DNA from: Frondihabitans sp. PAMC 28766
GTDB taxonomy: Bacteria; Actinomycetota; Actinomycetes; Actinomycetales; Microbacteriaceae
Assembly: GCF_001577365.1 (NCBI RefSeq)
Contig: NZ_CP014513.1
Location: 3,596,001-3,660,000 of the forward strand
Length of the DNA: 64,000 nucleotides
Direction: 5' to 3'
This document shows positions 8,850-18,285 of this stretch, piece by piece; the first letter of the stretch is position 1, and each line of letters opens with the position of its first letter. The notes beneath the pieces are model-generated. The model made no database searches and was not told the DNA's origin. It saw only the letters and a program-made list of their open reading frames with translations. The position numbers were made by a program, and so were the translations under genes.

Positions 8850-10564
8850 CTAACGCCTCCGAAGCGTCACGACGAGATGCAGCAGCGGAAGAGCGGCGGC
8901 TGCCACGAGAATCCAGCCGAACACCTCGTCGGTCGGGTGCGCCAGCACTCCCCCGACGAGCAGAGCCGCGAAGACGATTGCTGAACCGAGCCGGTTCACC
9001 GAACGTTCGACGGCGCGGAGGCGCCGGTCGACCTCGGGGGTGCGAACGGCGAGTTGCCCACGATCGAGGCGAGTTGCGAGCTCGTCCAGCCTCTGCGGGA
9101 GCCGGGCCATCGTGGCACCGTACGAAAGGGCCTGTTGCGGCAGGTCGCGAAGGGCATCCCGGCCGTTGGAGCTCAGCAGAGTGCGCGCAAAGGGTTCGAC
9201 GGAGTCCCACATGTTGAAGTCGCGATCGAGGGCGCTCGTCACGCCCGAGACGAGCGAGATGGTGCGAATCAAGAGCAGGAAGCTCTCCGGCAGCTGGAAG
9301 GGAAGGCCCCGGATCGTCTCTCCGAACTGGCGGCCGAACGCCTCCAGCTCGCGCGGGTCGATGGTTTGTATCTCGGCGATCCCCATCCCTCCGAAACGTT
9401 CGAAGAGCGTGGTCATGGCACGTTCGAGTTCGTCCGTGTCGGCCGACGTCAAGAGCACGCCGAGCTCTTCGAGCGAGGCGACCAGAGCTCGGCTGTCTCG
9501 TCCGACGGCGGCGAGGATGAACTTCTGCAGGCCCCGCGGAGCGTGTCCGAGATCTCGCCCATCATGCCGAAATCGACGAAAGTCAGGTGCCAGCTCTCGC
9601 CCGCGCCCGACGCTGAATCGTTGCTCGTCGGAGTGACGAAGATGTTTCCCGGATGCGGGTCGGCGTGGAAGAACCCGGACACGAAGATCTGCTGGAACGT
9701 CACGCGAGCCAACTGTCCGGCGACTGCAGCCGGGTCGATGCCGGCTCGGGCCAGTGCTGCGACGTCCGTTATCTTGATCGCAGTGACGTCGGACAGGGTC
9801 AGTGCCCGCAGCGAACTGCGCTCCCAGACGACGACAGGTGCTTCCACCAGCGGGTCGGCGGCGAAATCGCGCGCGAATCGCTCGGCGTTCCCGGCCTCGT
9901 GCAGGTAGTTGATCTCTTCCAGGCTCGTGACCGCGAACTCCTCGACGAGCGCGGGTGCGTCCGCCCGTTTCGATACGAGGCGAACGTGCGACAGCCATCC
10001 GGCGATTCGGCGCAGCGCAGCGAGGTCGACGGCGACGATCTCGTCGATGCCCGGTCGCTGGACCTTGACGATGACGTCGTCGAAACCGAGATCCGCGGCA
10101 AGGGTCGGCGACAGGCGCGCGCGGTGGGCCTGGCCGAGGGATGCCGCTGCGATCGGCGTCGGTTCGAACGAGGTGTACGCCTGGCTCAGCGGCATCCCCA
10201 GCTCGGCCTCGGTCTGCGCACGGATCTTGTCGAATGGCTCCGCTGCCACCTCGTCTTGCAGCCCTTCGAGTTCACTCGTGATCTCGGGGGGCAGGATGTC
10301 GAGTCGCGCGGACAGGAACTGCCCGACCTTGATCATCAGCCCACCGAGATCGACCGCGAGGGCCCGGAACCGGCGGGCAAGGTGTTGCAGTCTCGCGGTC
10401 CTTCCTCGAGCCGAGAATCGGCGGAGGCCGATGCGCGGAAGGACGAGCTCGTACCACCAGGCCTGCGCCAGGAAGATCGCGGCGAATCGCACGATCTTCC
10501 GGTAGCGCGACCGCGAGGCTCGACTGGTCTGGGGTGCGGAAGGCGTGCTGCCGGCCTGCGGCAT
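8850..10564 (-). pseudogene. UbiB/ABC1 (AarF) kinase-like protein, single-base frameshift
   Basis: Atypical protein-kinase-like ATPase family that includes UbiB. The N-terminal frame carries the family motif KVGQFLSAR, the alanine-rich loop AAASLGQAHRA, the catalytic HADPHPGN and the metal-binding DFG in FVDFGMMGEISDTLR. After this the frame is lost at a run of four C (9532-9535); the other frame continues QKFILAAVGRDSRALV to a C-terminus with two predicted membrane helices (SAIVFAALLVGGVLAH and FGWILVAAAALPLLHLVV). One added base in the run restores a protein of about 570 residues, normal for the family. Catalytic residues are intact, so a sequencing error is likely. Four bp downstream of the padR-like gene. 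Confidence 0.8.
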
Positions 10565-10568
10565 GCTG

Positions 10569-11108
10569 TCAGCCTTCGGCGAGGATCGCGTAGAGCTTGC
10601 GGCGCGCCTCGTCGACGATGGCGACCGCGCGCTCGGACTGCTGAGGTGCCCCGGACTGCGCGATCTGCGTCAGCGCTTGGGCGAGCGCGACGCCCGACTT
10701 GGCGAGGATGACGGCGCTCTGGACGCCCTGACGACGCGGCTGCTCCCGTGGCGGCTCCGCGTCGGAAACCTCTGTGGCAGCGCGACGTCCGGCGTCTGTC
10801 AGCGTGTAGACCTTTCGTTCGCCGACCTGCTCGGCCACTACGAGTGCTTCGTCGACGAGCAACTGGAGAGTCGGGTAGACCGTGCCGGGACTCGGCGTCC
10901 ACAACCCGCCGGAGCGGGTCTCGATCGCACGGATGATCTGGTAGCCGTGCATCGGCTCTTCGCCGAGCTCGACCAGAACGGCCGTGCGGATGTCGCCGCC
11001 TTCCCGGCCGTCACTGCGCGTGCTCGCCGAGGCGACTGTGCTGAATGCGTTACGCAACCTGTCGGCCGCATTCCGCAGATCGAAGCCGTGGGAAGACGAT
11101 GGGGGCAT
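10569..11108 (-). CDS. PadR-family transcriptional regulator
   Basis: 179 residues. The winged helix shows the PadR signature: IRTAVLVELGEEPMHGYQII, then GTVYPTLQLLVDEALV and VYTLTDAGRRA. A C-terminal helical part of about 60 residues is likely for dimerisation. The start at 11108 follows AAAGGA. It is the first gene of a two-gene operon with the UbiB-like kinase (4 bp gap), so it may regulate its own operon; PadR proteins usually repress membrane or stress genes. Confidence 0.85.
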   Translation of the reverse strand: MPPSSSHGFDLRNAADRLRNAFSTVASASTRSDGREGGDIRTAVLVELGEEPMHGYQIIRAIETRSGGLWTPSPGTVYPTLQLLVDEALVVAEQVGERKVYTLTDAGRRAATEVSDAEPPREQPRRQGVQSAVILAKSGVALAQALTQIAQSGAPQQSERAVAIVDEARRKLYAILAEG

Positions 11109-11157
11109 GGGAGTGTCCTTTCAGGACGAGTGGCACTCCTCGACGATACTTCCTCCT

Positions 11158-11946
11158 CTACTTCAGCGCCCCCGCCGACAGTCCCCGCTCGAACAACCGC
11201 TGCAGCAGCAGGTACGCGACGACCTCGGGGATCGCGGTGAGCACGGCCGCCGCGAGGATCTTCGTCTGGTCGTTGTTGAACTCGCCGATGAAGAAGTCGG
11301 GCACCTGCGTGATCGTCTGGAGGTTCGGATCCTGCAGGAAGACCAGCGGCAGCAGGTAGTCGTTCCACGACCCGATCAGCGTCAGCACGACGAGCGCGGC
11401 GGCGATCGGCGAGGTCAGCGGCAGCACGATGTAGCGGAAGGCCTTCCAGGTGTCGGCGCCATCGACGCGGGCAGCGTCGATCAGCTCGTTCGGGATGCCG
11501 TCCATGAAGTTGCGGGCGAGCAGCACGGTGAACGGGATCTGCAGGGCAGCGAGCGGCAGGATCACCGAGAGGTACGTCCCGTAGATCCCGATCGCCGTCG
11601 CCGTGGCGAACAGCGGTGCCAGCAGCACCACCTCGGGCAGCGTGAGTGCTGCCAGCAGCAGCCAGAAGTAGACCTCTTTCGCGCGGATGTGCAGCTTCGA
11701 GAAGGCGAACGCCGCGAGCATCGTGCAGACGTAGACGATCGCGATGACCGAGGCCGAGATGATGACGCTGTTGCGGAAGAACAGCGGCAGCTGCGAGATG
11801 CCGAGCACCACGCGGTAGTTGTTCCACCCCGTGCCGGCCAGCGACCCCTGGATCATCGAGATCAGCGGAAAGATGAACGGCAAGACGAGCAGGGTGATGA
11901 CGATCTGCAGGATGACCTTCGACGGCCACCTCCGGGTCTCAAACAT
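11158..11946 (-). CDS. CUT1 sugar ABC transporter permease, MalG type
   Basis: 262-residue inner-membrane permease with six predicted helices and the EAA loop ELIDAARVDGADTWKAF that docks the ATPase. It is the last gene of a binding protein / MalF / MalG operon; its ATG lies 8 bp inside the end of the upstream permease gene, so they are translationally coupled (AGAGGA is the ribosome site). A GTG 27 bp upstream is a less likely start. No ATPase gene is present, so a shared MsiK-like ATPase elsewhere is expected. Confidence 0.9.
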   Translation of the reverse strand: MFETRRWPSKVILQIVITLLVLPFIFPLISMIQGSLAGTGWNNYRVVLGISQLPLFFRNSVIISASVIAIVYVCTMLAAFAFSKLHIRAKEVYFWLLLAALTLPEVVLLAPLFATATAIGIYGTYLSVILPLAALQIPFTVLLARNFMDGIPNELIDAARVDGADTWKAFRYIVLPLTSPIAAALVVLTLIGSWNDYLLPLVFLQDPNLQTITQVPDFFIGEFNNDQTKILAAAVLTAIPEVVAYLLLQRLFERGLSAGALK

Positions 11947-12820
11947 CTTCGACGATTCCTCTCTCGCGCCCACCGAGGCGCAGGATGATGGCGATGGCGA
12001 CGGCGAGGATCAGCAGCATGACACTCAGCGCCGCGGCGAAGCCCACCGCGTTCAGCGGGACGCCCTCGCGGTAGATGAACGTGCCGAGGAACTCGGTCGA
12101 GTAGTTCGGGCCGGCCTGCGAGACCAGCCAGGGGATGTCGAAGGTCTTGAGCGACCCGATGGCCGTCAGGATCGCGATGGCGACGGTCGTGCCACGCAGC
12201 CCCGGCCAGACGATGCTGACGATGGTGCGGATGTTGCCGGCCCCGTCGATCCTGGCCGCCTCGAGGATCTCGTTCTCGATCTGACTCATCGCCGCGAAGT
12301 AGAGGATGAACGAGATACCGGTGCCGCTCCAGATCGCGATCGACATGATCACCGAGAGCGACGTCGACGACTGGCCGAGCCACGGCTGCTGGAGGAAGCC
12401 GAGGCCGATGTGCGACAGCAGCGTGTTGAACTCACCTGTCGGCGAGTAGATCTGCCGGAAGACCGGGGCCATCGTCGCCGGAGCGAGCACGACGGGCAAG
12501 AACACGACCACCTTGTAGACGGCGGCGACCTTGACCTTCGAGTGCAGCAGCACGGCGAAGAGCAGGCCGAGGAAGACCTGGAAGACGAACGTGACGACGA
12601 AGAAGATGATCGTATGGATCATCGCCTTCCAGAACACCCGGTCGCCGAAGATCATGACGTAGTTCTTGAGGCCGACCGAGATCTTGTCGGGGCTGACGCC
12701 GTCCCAGTTGAGGGTCGAGATATAGCCGGTGTAGATGATGCAGTAGTAGATGAGGCCGACTGAGACGACCAGTGCGGGCAGGATCCAGATGAATCCCGAG
12801 GTTCGGATGGCGCGGTTCAC
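11939..12820 (-). CDS. CUT1 sugar ABC transporter permease, MalF type
   Basis: 293 residues, six predicted helices starting with SGFIWILPALVVSVGLIYY, and the EAA loop EILEAARIDGAGNIRTI. It starts with GTG at 12820 preceded by GGAG. It pairs with the MalG-type permease that it overlaps. The preceding binding-protein gene is separated by a long hairpin (12861-12918). Confidence 0.9.
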   Translation of the reverse strand: MNRAIRTSGFIWILPALVVSVGLIYYCIIYTGYISTLNWDGVSPDKISVGLKNYVMIFGDRVFWKAMIHTIIFFVVTFVFQVFLGLLFAVLLHSKVKVAAVYKVVVFLPVVLAPATMAPVFRQIYSPTGEFNTLLSHIGLGFLQQPWLGQSSTSLSVIMSIAIWSGTGISFILYFAAMSQIENEILEAARIDGAGNIRTIVSIVWPGLRGTTVAIAILTAIGSLKTFDIPWLVSQAGPNYSTEFLGTFIYREGVPLNAVGFAAALSVMLLILAVAIAIILRLGGRERGIVEDV

Positions 12821-12860
12821 GAGAGATCAACTCCGATCGGAGAACAGGGGTGGGCAGGGA

Positions 12861-12918
12861 GCAGCCCGCGGGGCGCAAGAGCCGGTGTTCGACTCTCGGC
12901 GTGCGCCCCGCGGGCTGC
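12861..12918 (-). terminator. Intercistronic 17-bp stem-loop between binding protein and permease
   Basis: Two perfectly complementary 17-base arms, 12861-12877 (begins GCAGCCCGCGG) and 12902-12918, enclose a 24-base loop that can itself pair AGAG with CTCT. It lies just after the solute-binding protein stop and before the permease start. With no U-run it is more likely an mRNA-stabilising or partial-termination element that keeps the binding protein in excess over the permeases. Confidence 0.7.
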
Positions 12919-12925
12919 GGATCGA

Positions 12926-14287
12926 CTACTGACCCGAGGCCCCCTGCAGTGTCGAGGCGGCGGCTTGCGGTGTCGCCTGCCCGCCGAGCACTGTCGACGC
13001 GGCGTCCTCGATCGCCTGGTCGAGTGCGGCCGAGATGTTCGCGAGGCGGGGCTGCGTCACGTTGCTCGACTGCTTGGCCGAGGCCTGCAGATACGGGGTC
13101 TGCACCGTCGGGTTGACCAGCTTGACCTGGCTGAGGTCGGCCGAGACGCTCGAGAGCACGGGGTCCTCGTCGAGGTTGTTGGCGATGATCTGCTGACCCT
13201 CGGTGGTGGAACTCAACCAGAGGGCGAAGGTGGTCGCTGCGGCGATGTGCTTCGACTTCTTGTTGACGCTCAGCGCGTAGTCGGGGTCGCCGAAGAGGCC
13301 GGGCTTGTTGTTCGCGCTGGTCAGCGACGGGAACGGGATCGGCACCATCGTGATGAGCTTCGTGCTGCTCGGCACGCCGGCGGCCGAGAGTGCGGCCTTG
13401 AGGTCGCTCTGCTCGGTGTACTGGCGGTACCAGGTGCCCATCTGCACCATCGGGGCCTTGCCCGACAGGAAGGCGTTGTTGGCGTCCGGGTACTGCTGGA
13501 TGCCGAGAGCGCCGGGGTCGAGGATGCCGTCGGTGTCGAGGGCCTTCCAGTCCTTCAGCATCTCGACTCCCGTGGCGGAGGTCCACTTCACCTTGCCGTC
13601 GGTCGCCTTGGTCCACCAGCCGGGCTGAATGCTGTCGGCGATCGAGTGGAGGGTGTCGACCTCGAATCCGGCGGTGTCGACGCCCTCCTTGAGGCAGCCG
13701 AGGCCGTTCGCACGGAAGGTCTTGCAGACCGAGATCCACTGCTTGAGGGTTGTCGGCGGCTTCAGCTTGTACTTGTCGAACAGGTCTTTGTTGATCCAGA
13801 GCATGCCGGCGGCGACCTTGCCCACCTGGGCGCCTTTCAGCTGGCCGTCGACGGTGAAGTCCTTGATGCCCGCGGCGTAGAGACCCTTCTTCCAGTCGGC
13901 TCCGCGGAGCTTGACCATGGCCGGGGTGAGGTTCACGGCGTCCGTGCCGTAGATGCTGATCGCCGCACCCGATCCGCCGACGAGCGTGTTGAAGACGTCG
14001 GGGCCGTCGTTGGAGGCGAGAGCCGGGCGGAGGGCGGCGCCGAAGGTCTGGTCCTGGATCTTCTTGTAGGTGACGTGGATCTTGGGGTACTTCTTCTCGA
14101 ACGCCGTGATGGCGCGGGCCGCGACATTGGTGTCGGGCGTCCAGCCCCACCAGGTGATGTTGCCGGAGTCGGCCGAGCCGGTGTTCGATGACGAGCCGCT
14201 CGAGCAGCCTGTCAGAGCCCCTGCCACGACTGCCAGCGCGCCGAGGGCCGCCAGAGATCGCGTCAGAGTTTTTCTACGAAACAACAT
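12926..14287 (-). CDS. CUT1 sugar ABC transporter substrate-binding lipoprotein
   Basis: 453-residue family-1 extracellular solute-binding protein. It has a lipoprotein signal peptide with arginines at residues 4-5, a hydrophobic core, and the lipobox LTGC (C28 lipidated). The mature part has ITWWGWTP at its start and a two-lobe binding fold. The start at 14287 follows AGGAG. It is the first gene of the operon, divergent from a GH5-like glycosidase, so the ligand is probably a glycoside or oligosaccharide processed by that enzyme. Confidence 0.9.
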   Translation of the reverse strand: MLFRRKTLTRSLAALGALAVVAGALTGCSSGSSSNTGSADSGNITWWGWTPDTNVAARAITAFEKKYPKIHVTYKKIQDQTFGAALRPALASNDGPDVFNTLVGGSGAAISIYGTDAVNLTPAMVKLRGADWKKGLYAAGIKDFTVDGQLKGAQVGKVAAGMLWINKDLFDKYKLKPPTTLKQWISVCKTFRANGLGCLKEGVDTAGFEVDTLHSIADSIQPGWWTKATDGKVKWTSATGVEMLKDWKALDTDGILDPGALGIQQYPDANNAFLSGKAPMVQMGTWYRQYTEQSDLKAALSAAGVPSSTKLITMVPIPFPSLTSANNKPGLFGDPDYALSVNKKSKHIAAATTFALWLSSTTEGQQIIANNLDEDPVLSSVSADLSQVKLVNPTVQTPYLQASAKQSSNVTQPRLANISAALDQAIEDAASTVLGGQATPQAAASTLQGASGQ

Positions 14288-14377
14288 TGTTTCTCCTTGG
14301 AGTCGGGACACTGCGGTGTGGCGGCGCTCAGGCTCTGCAGCGCTGCGTTTTCTGAGTCTAAAGACGGCTCAACCAAA

Positions 14378-14394
14378 TTACAATCAAATTGTAA
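14378..14394. promoter_or_regulatory. Perfect palindromic operator candidate, TTACAAT-CAA-ATTGTAA
   Basis: A 7-bp perfect inverted repeat with a 3-bp spacer in the A/T-rich divergent promoter between the sugar ABC operon and the GH5-like gene. Only one copy was noticed in this window. It is placed to control both transcription units; the regulator is not adjacent. Confidence 0.6.
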
Positions 14395-14456
14395 GAAAGT
14401 TTTTCGGGCTCCGATAAGCTGTTCGTCGGCACCTCCACCGGCGAAAGGACCCGCAC

Positions 14457-16415
14457 ATGAAGAGGCACTCGGCGAAGCTGATCCGAGATGGCGAACCCGT
14501 CACCTGGATCGGTGTCAACTTCTGGTCACGAGTCGGCGGGCCCCGGATGTGGCGCGACTACGACCCGGAAGTCGTCGGCAACGAGCTCGACGTGATGCGC
14601 GATCACGGCATGACCGTGACGCGCAGCTTCTTCTACTGGCACGACTTCATGCCGACCCCCGACGCCCTCGACGAGACGCTCGTCGAGCGCTTCCGCGACT
14701 TCCTCGACCAGCACGAGGCCCGCGGCATGACGACCATCCCGACCTTCCTCGTCGGGCACATGTCCGGCCAGAACTGGGACCCGGCGTGGCGCGGCGACCG
14801 CGAGCTCTACAGCGACGTCTGGTTCGTGGCCAAGCAGGCGTGGTACGTCAGAGAGTTGACCAGCCGGTTCGCGTCGCATCTTGCCGTCGCCGGCTGGCTG
14901 CTGAGCAACGAGATCCCCATCTACGGCGATTGGCGGTCGCGCGGCATCGGCACGAACAACTTCGAGACCGTGAACAGCTGGGCGCAGATCCTGATCGACG
15001 CGGTGAAGCTGGGCGGCGCGACGCAGCCGATCTCGATCGGCGACGGCGCGTGGGGCCGCGAGGTCACCGGAACCGACAACGGATTCCGCGTGCGCGACCT
15101 CGCACCTCTCGTCGACTTCCACGGCCCGCACGTCTACCGGATGGAGACCGACCAGATCAGGCAGAACCTCGGCGCGGCCTTCATCGCCGAGCTGCTGGAC
15201 ATCGGCGGCAAACCCGTGATCATGGAGGAGTTCGGCCTGACGAGCGACTACGTGAGCGAAGCCCACGCGGCCGACTACTACCGGCAGGTGCTTCACAACA
15301 CCCTGCTCGGCGGCGCGACCGGCTGGCTCGTCTGGAACAACACGGACTACGACGCGCTGGTCGAGGCAGAGCCGTACTCGCACCACCCGTTCGAGATGCA
15401 CTTCGGCGTCACCGATCGCGACGGCCGGCCGAAGGAGCAGGCGCGCGAGGTCAAACGGTTCGCCGAGCTGTCCGAGCGCGTCGGTTTCGGCCGGCTCACC
15501 CGGCCCGATGCCGAGGCGGTGCTCGTGGTGTCGTCCTTCCAGGAAGCCGACTACCCGTTCACCCAGCCGCAGGATGCGACGATCGTCTTCGAGACGGGGC
15601 GGCAGGCGTACATCGCCGCCCGCGAGGCCGATCTGCCCCTCGGCGTGGCCCGCGAGCTCGACGGGATCCCGACCGACGCCGCGCTCTACATCCTGCCGTC
15701 GGCGAAGCAGCTGCTCGCGCCGTCGTGGGTCGAGCTGCGCCGCCTGGCCGCCGCCGGCGCGACCGTCTACGCGTCGGTCTTCCTGGGCGAGCACGGCACC
15801 CAGCGCGGCCCGTGGTGGCCCGACCTCGACGAGACGTTCGGGGTGACGAAGCAGAGCCGCTACGGCCTGGTCGATCCGGTCGTCGACGACGAGCTGCGGG
15901 TGACGGTGGTGTCGGCGTTCGGTGGCCTCTCGGTCGGCGACGAGCTCGTCTTCCCGGTCGCGGGCACTGCGAACTCACGGGCGTACCTGCCCGTCGTGCC
16001 GACGACTGCCGAGGTGCTCGCCGTCGACCAGCGCGGCCGGCCCGCGTTCCTCCGCAACCGCGTGGGCGACGGCTGGATGGTGCTCGGCACGTACCCGATC
16101 GAGTACTTCGCCTCTGCAGCGCCGTTCGTCAACCCCGAACCGACCTGGCGGCTGTACGACGCACTCGCCACTGAGGCAGGAGTTCGGCGCGACGTCACGG
16201 TGCCCGATCCGATCGTCTCGGCCAGTGAGATGGTGCACGACGACGGCACGCGCTACGTCTGGTTCGTGAGCCAGTCGGACGCCGCCGTCACAGTCACCCC
16301 GGCCCTGCCCTCGGGCTCGCTCGAGACCCTCGACGGCGACGCAGTCACCTCCGTCGACCTCGCGCCGTTCGGTGTGATGGTCGCCATCCTCCGGGCCTCG
16401 TGCACGGTGCGGTGA
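14457..16415 (+). CDS. GH5/cellulase-like glycoside hydrolase with C-terminal GATase-like domain
   Basis: 652 residues, no signal peptide, so probably cytoplasmic. The N-terminal 340 residues form a TIM barrel resembling clan GH-A enzymes: LSNEIPIYG supplies the acid/base glutamate (E152) and VIMEEFG the nucleophile (probably E258). Residues of about 370-560 resemble a beta-galactosidase-trimerisation or GATase-like domain, followed by a small beta-rich end. Expected to cleave an imported beta-mannoside- or beta-glucoside-like oligosaccharide. GAAAGGA precedes the ATG. It is divergent from the ABC operon that probably imports its substrate. The exact subfamily cannot be fixed by eye. Confidence 0.75.
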   Translation: MKRHSAKLIRDGEPVTWIGVNFWSRVGGPRMWRDYDPEVVGNELDVMRDHGMTVTRSFFYWHDFMPTPDALDETLVERFRDFLDQHEARGMTTIPTFLVGHMSGQNWDPAWRGDRELYSDVWFVAKQAWYVRELTSRFASHLAVAGWLLSNEIPIYGDWRSRGIGTNNFETVNSWAQILIDAVKLGGATQPISIGDGAWGREVTGTDNGFRVRDLAPLVDFHGPHVYRMETDQIRQNLGAAFIAELLDIGGKPVIMEEFGLTSDYVSEAHAADYYRQVLHNTLLGGATGWLVWNNTDYDALVEAEPYSHHPFEMHFGVTDRDGRPKEQAREVKRFAELSERVGFGRLTRPDAEAVLVVSSFQEADYPFTQPQDATIVFETGRQAYIAAREADLPLGVARELDGIPTDAALYILPSAKQLLAPSWVELRRLAAAGATVYASVFLGEHGTQRGPWWPDLDETFGVTKQSRYGLVDPVVDDELRVTVVSAFGGLSVGDELVFPVAGTANSRAYLPVVPTTAEVLAVDQRGRPAFLRNRVGDGWMVLGTYPIEYFASAAPFVNPEPTWRLYDALATEAGVRRDVTVPDPIVSASEMVHDDGTRYVWFVSQSDAAVTVTPALPSGSLETLDGDAVTSVDLAPFGVMVAILRASCTVR

Positions 16416-16429
16416 CGCCCGGTCACCGC
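16409..16429. terminator. Bidirectional stem-loop between convergent genes
   Basis: GCGGTGAC - GCCCG - GTCACCGC, an 8-bp perfect stem with a 5-base loop, spanning the stop codons of the GH5-like gene and the convergent FUSC-like gene. It has no U-run, as is common in high-GC actinomycetes. Confidence 0.6.
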
Positions 16430-17235
16430 AGCGGCAGCGCCTCGATCGCCGGAACGCCGGCGCCGACAGTGGACGACAGCGCGTCGAGCTGGGCTGCTAT
16501 CCAGGCGGGCAGGGCGTCGTTGCCCGACACGGCGACCGCGACCCGGTCGAGCGCCTCGGTCAGGTGCAGCACGCGGTCCGTCAGGCCGACGAGCCGCCGC
16601 TGCCGCCGGCTCAGCGCACCCGGCTGGTGCGGGGTGGTCAGCAGCGCCGTTCGAAGGGGGGTGACACGATCCGCGGTCGGCCCACCGCGGACGCCGCGTC
16701 GAAGGCGGTCCAGCGCGCCCATGGCCGTCGACCACAGCGGGTCGATGTCGGGTGCCGGCAGGATCACGGTGGTCGCGACGATGACGCCCGCCGACGCGAT
16801 CCCCCACGCCGCGAGTCGCGGCAGAGCGGTGTCGATGCTCGCCGGCACCGTGCCGGCCAGCGTCAGCACGAACAGCGCCGCCGGCGTGCCGGTGGCGATC
16901 GCGGGGCTGACGACGCCCGTCAACGAGATGCAGAACGCGATCACCGCGATCCCCAGTGCAGCCACGACGATGTCGGTCGACATGAGCGAGCCGAGCGCGA
17001 CGAGCGCTGTCGTCGTGATGGTGAACAGCACCGTGCGCGCCTGCCGCCCGGGGCCGGTGAACTCGACGAAGAGCAGCTGGATCACCGACCCGAACGCCGC
17101 GAAGAGCGCGATCGAGGGCGGCATGACGAGACCGGCGAGCCCGAATGCGATCGGGGCCGTGATCGCGGCGCGGACGGCCCGGCGACTGGACCACGCGGGG
17201 ATCCTGCCGAGCTCTCTGCGGAGGGTCTGCCACAC
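16423..17235 (-). CDS. Short FUSC-like membrane protein
   Basis: 270 residues. The N-terminal 160 are hydrophobic, about five or six helices, resembling the N-terminal membrane domain of FUSC/aromatic-acid exporter proteins (AVRAAITAPIAFGLAGLVMPP, FGSVIQLLF). The rest is a soluble tail of about 100 residues. Typical FUSC proteins are about twice as long with two membrane blocks, so this is a half-size form that may work as an oligomer. GTG start with AGGA upstream. It ends 7 bp from the convergent glycosidase gene. Function not known. Confidence 0.6.
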   Translation of the reverse strand: MWQTLRRELGRIPAWSSRRAVRAAITAPIAFGLAGLVMPPSIALFAAFGSVIQLLFVEFTGPGRQARTVLFTITTTALVALGSLMSTDIVVAALGIAVIAFCISLTGVVSPAIATGTPAALFVLTLAGTVPASIDTALPRLAAWGIASAGVIVATTVILPAPDIDPLWSTAMGALDRLRRGVRGGPTADRVTPLRTALLTTPHQPGALSRRQRRLVGLTDRVLHLTEALDRVAVAVSGNDALPAWIAAQLDALSSTVGAGVPAIEALPLR

Positions 17236-17258
17236 GGTTGGATCCTATCGACGCCCGG

Positions 17259-18035
17259 TCAGGCGATGGCGACCGACGCGTCGAGCCGCACTCGGTCGCC
17301 GCAGAACCGGTCGAAGACCAGCTCGATCGGCACGCCCTCGTCCGAGAAGTAGGTCATCTCGCGCACGATCAGACTGCGGCCCTCTGCGATGCCGAGCGTC
17401 TTGGCCGTGTGTGCGTCGGCGTTGTCGCTGCCGATCGACACCTCCACGCGCCCGGGTGTCGTGTCGAAGAAGCCCGTCATCACGTCGAACATCGACACCG
17501 GCCCGTGCTTCGCCCACGGGTCGCTCGCGTAGACCTCCGAGAAGTACGCGGTGCGGAGGCCGAACACCTCCCCCTCGGTCACGAAGGTGTTCTCGATCAT
17601 CCGCACCGTCCCGTCGTCGATCTGCAGACGCTCGCGCACGAGCGGGAAGCTCGGCACCAGCCGGTCTTCGTGCACGCGCAGGTCGATGCTCTGCGTGCCG
17701 CCGTTGACCCGGATGTCGGTGAGCGGGATTCGCACGCCGAGGCTCGTCACCGTCGTGCCGACCCGCCTCTTGCGCTCGACGAAGCCGCTGTCGCTGAGCT
17801 GCGTGAGAGCCGTCCGCACCGAGCTCCGGCTCGAATCGAAGAGCCGCACGAGGTCGTCCTCGGCGAGCGGGGCGTCGGGGTTGATGTGCCCCTCGCGGAT
17901 CGACAGGCTGATCAGGTCTCGCACGCGTCGCGCTGAGAGCTGGCGGCCATGGGCAGTGCCGCCCTTGGCCCGAGGGTGCTCGGGGGCTTGGGGCTGCTCG
18001 GGGGCTCGGGGCCGGTCGGGGACCACTTCAGTCAT
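17259..18035 (-). CDS. GntR-family regulator with UTRA (HutC-type) domain
   Basis: 258 residues. A disordered proline-rich N-terminus (about 30 residues) precedes a GntR winged helix (RRVRDLISLSIREG, then LAEDDLVRLFDSSRSSVRTAL and GFVERKRRVGTTV) and a UTRA effector domain ending VPIELVFDRFCGDRVRLD. HutC-type proteins bind GTnTAnAC-like operators. It is divergent from the orphan family-5 binding protein and lies 5' of it by 250 bp, so that gene and the following monooxygenases are likely targets. The start at 18035 follows GGAG. Confidence 0.85.
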   Translation of the reverse strand: MTEVVPDRPRAPEQPQAPEHPRAKGGTAHGRQLSARRVRDLISLSIREGHINPDAPLAEDDLVRLFDSSRSSVRTALTQLSDSGFVERKRRVGTTVTSLGVRIPLTDIRVNGGTQSIDLRVHEDRLVPSFPLVRERLQIDDGTVRMIENTFVTEGEVFGLRTAYFSEVYASDPWAKHGPVSMFDVMTGFFDTTPGRVEVSIGSDNADAHTAKTLGIAEGRSLIVREMTYFSDEGVPIELVFDRFCGDRVRLDASVAIA

Positions 18036-18060
18036 AGCGACTCCAGGGAGAACGTCGAGG

Positions 18061-18074
18061 TGTGCGTTCGCACA
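18061..18074. promoter_or_regulatory. Inverted repeat upstream of the GntR/UTRA gene
   Basis: TGTGCG - TT - CGCACA, a perfect 6-bp inverted repeat 26 bp upstream of the GntR/UTRA start codon in the 250-bp divergent region. A candidate autoregulatory site. The rest of that region (18075-18285) shows no clear gene; a CAGCAT hexamer just before the binding-protein ATG may be a -10 element. Confidence 0.35.
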
Positions 18075-18285
18075 TTTCTCGCGTCATCAGTGACCCGCAC
18101 GCCTGAGGTGTGGCACGAGATTAGCAGGCCGGTCGCTCCGACGGCACCGTGACGAGGTTGCGTTACAAACGAACCCACCGCCTCTGATCAGCACTTTTCA
18201 GAGAACCCGAGCCGATCTGGCATGCGTAATCGGAGAGTCACGATTTCGGCGATCGGTCGAAACGTCCGGCCGCCAGCATTGCGCC

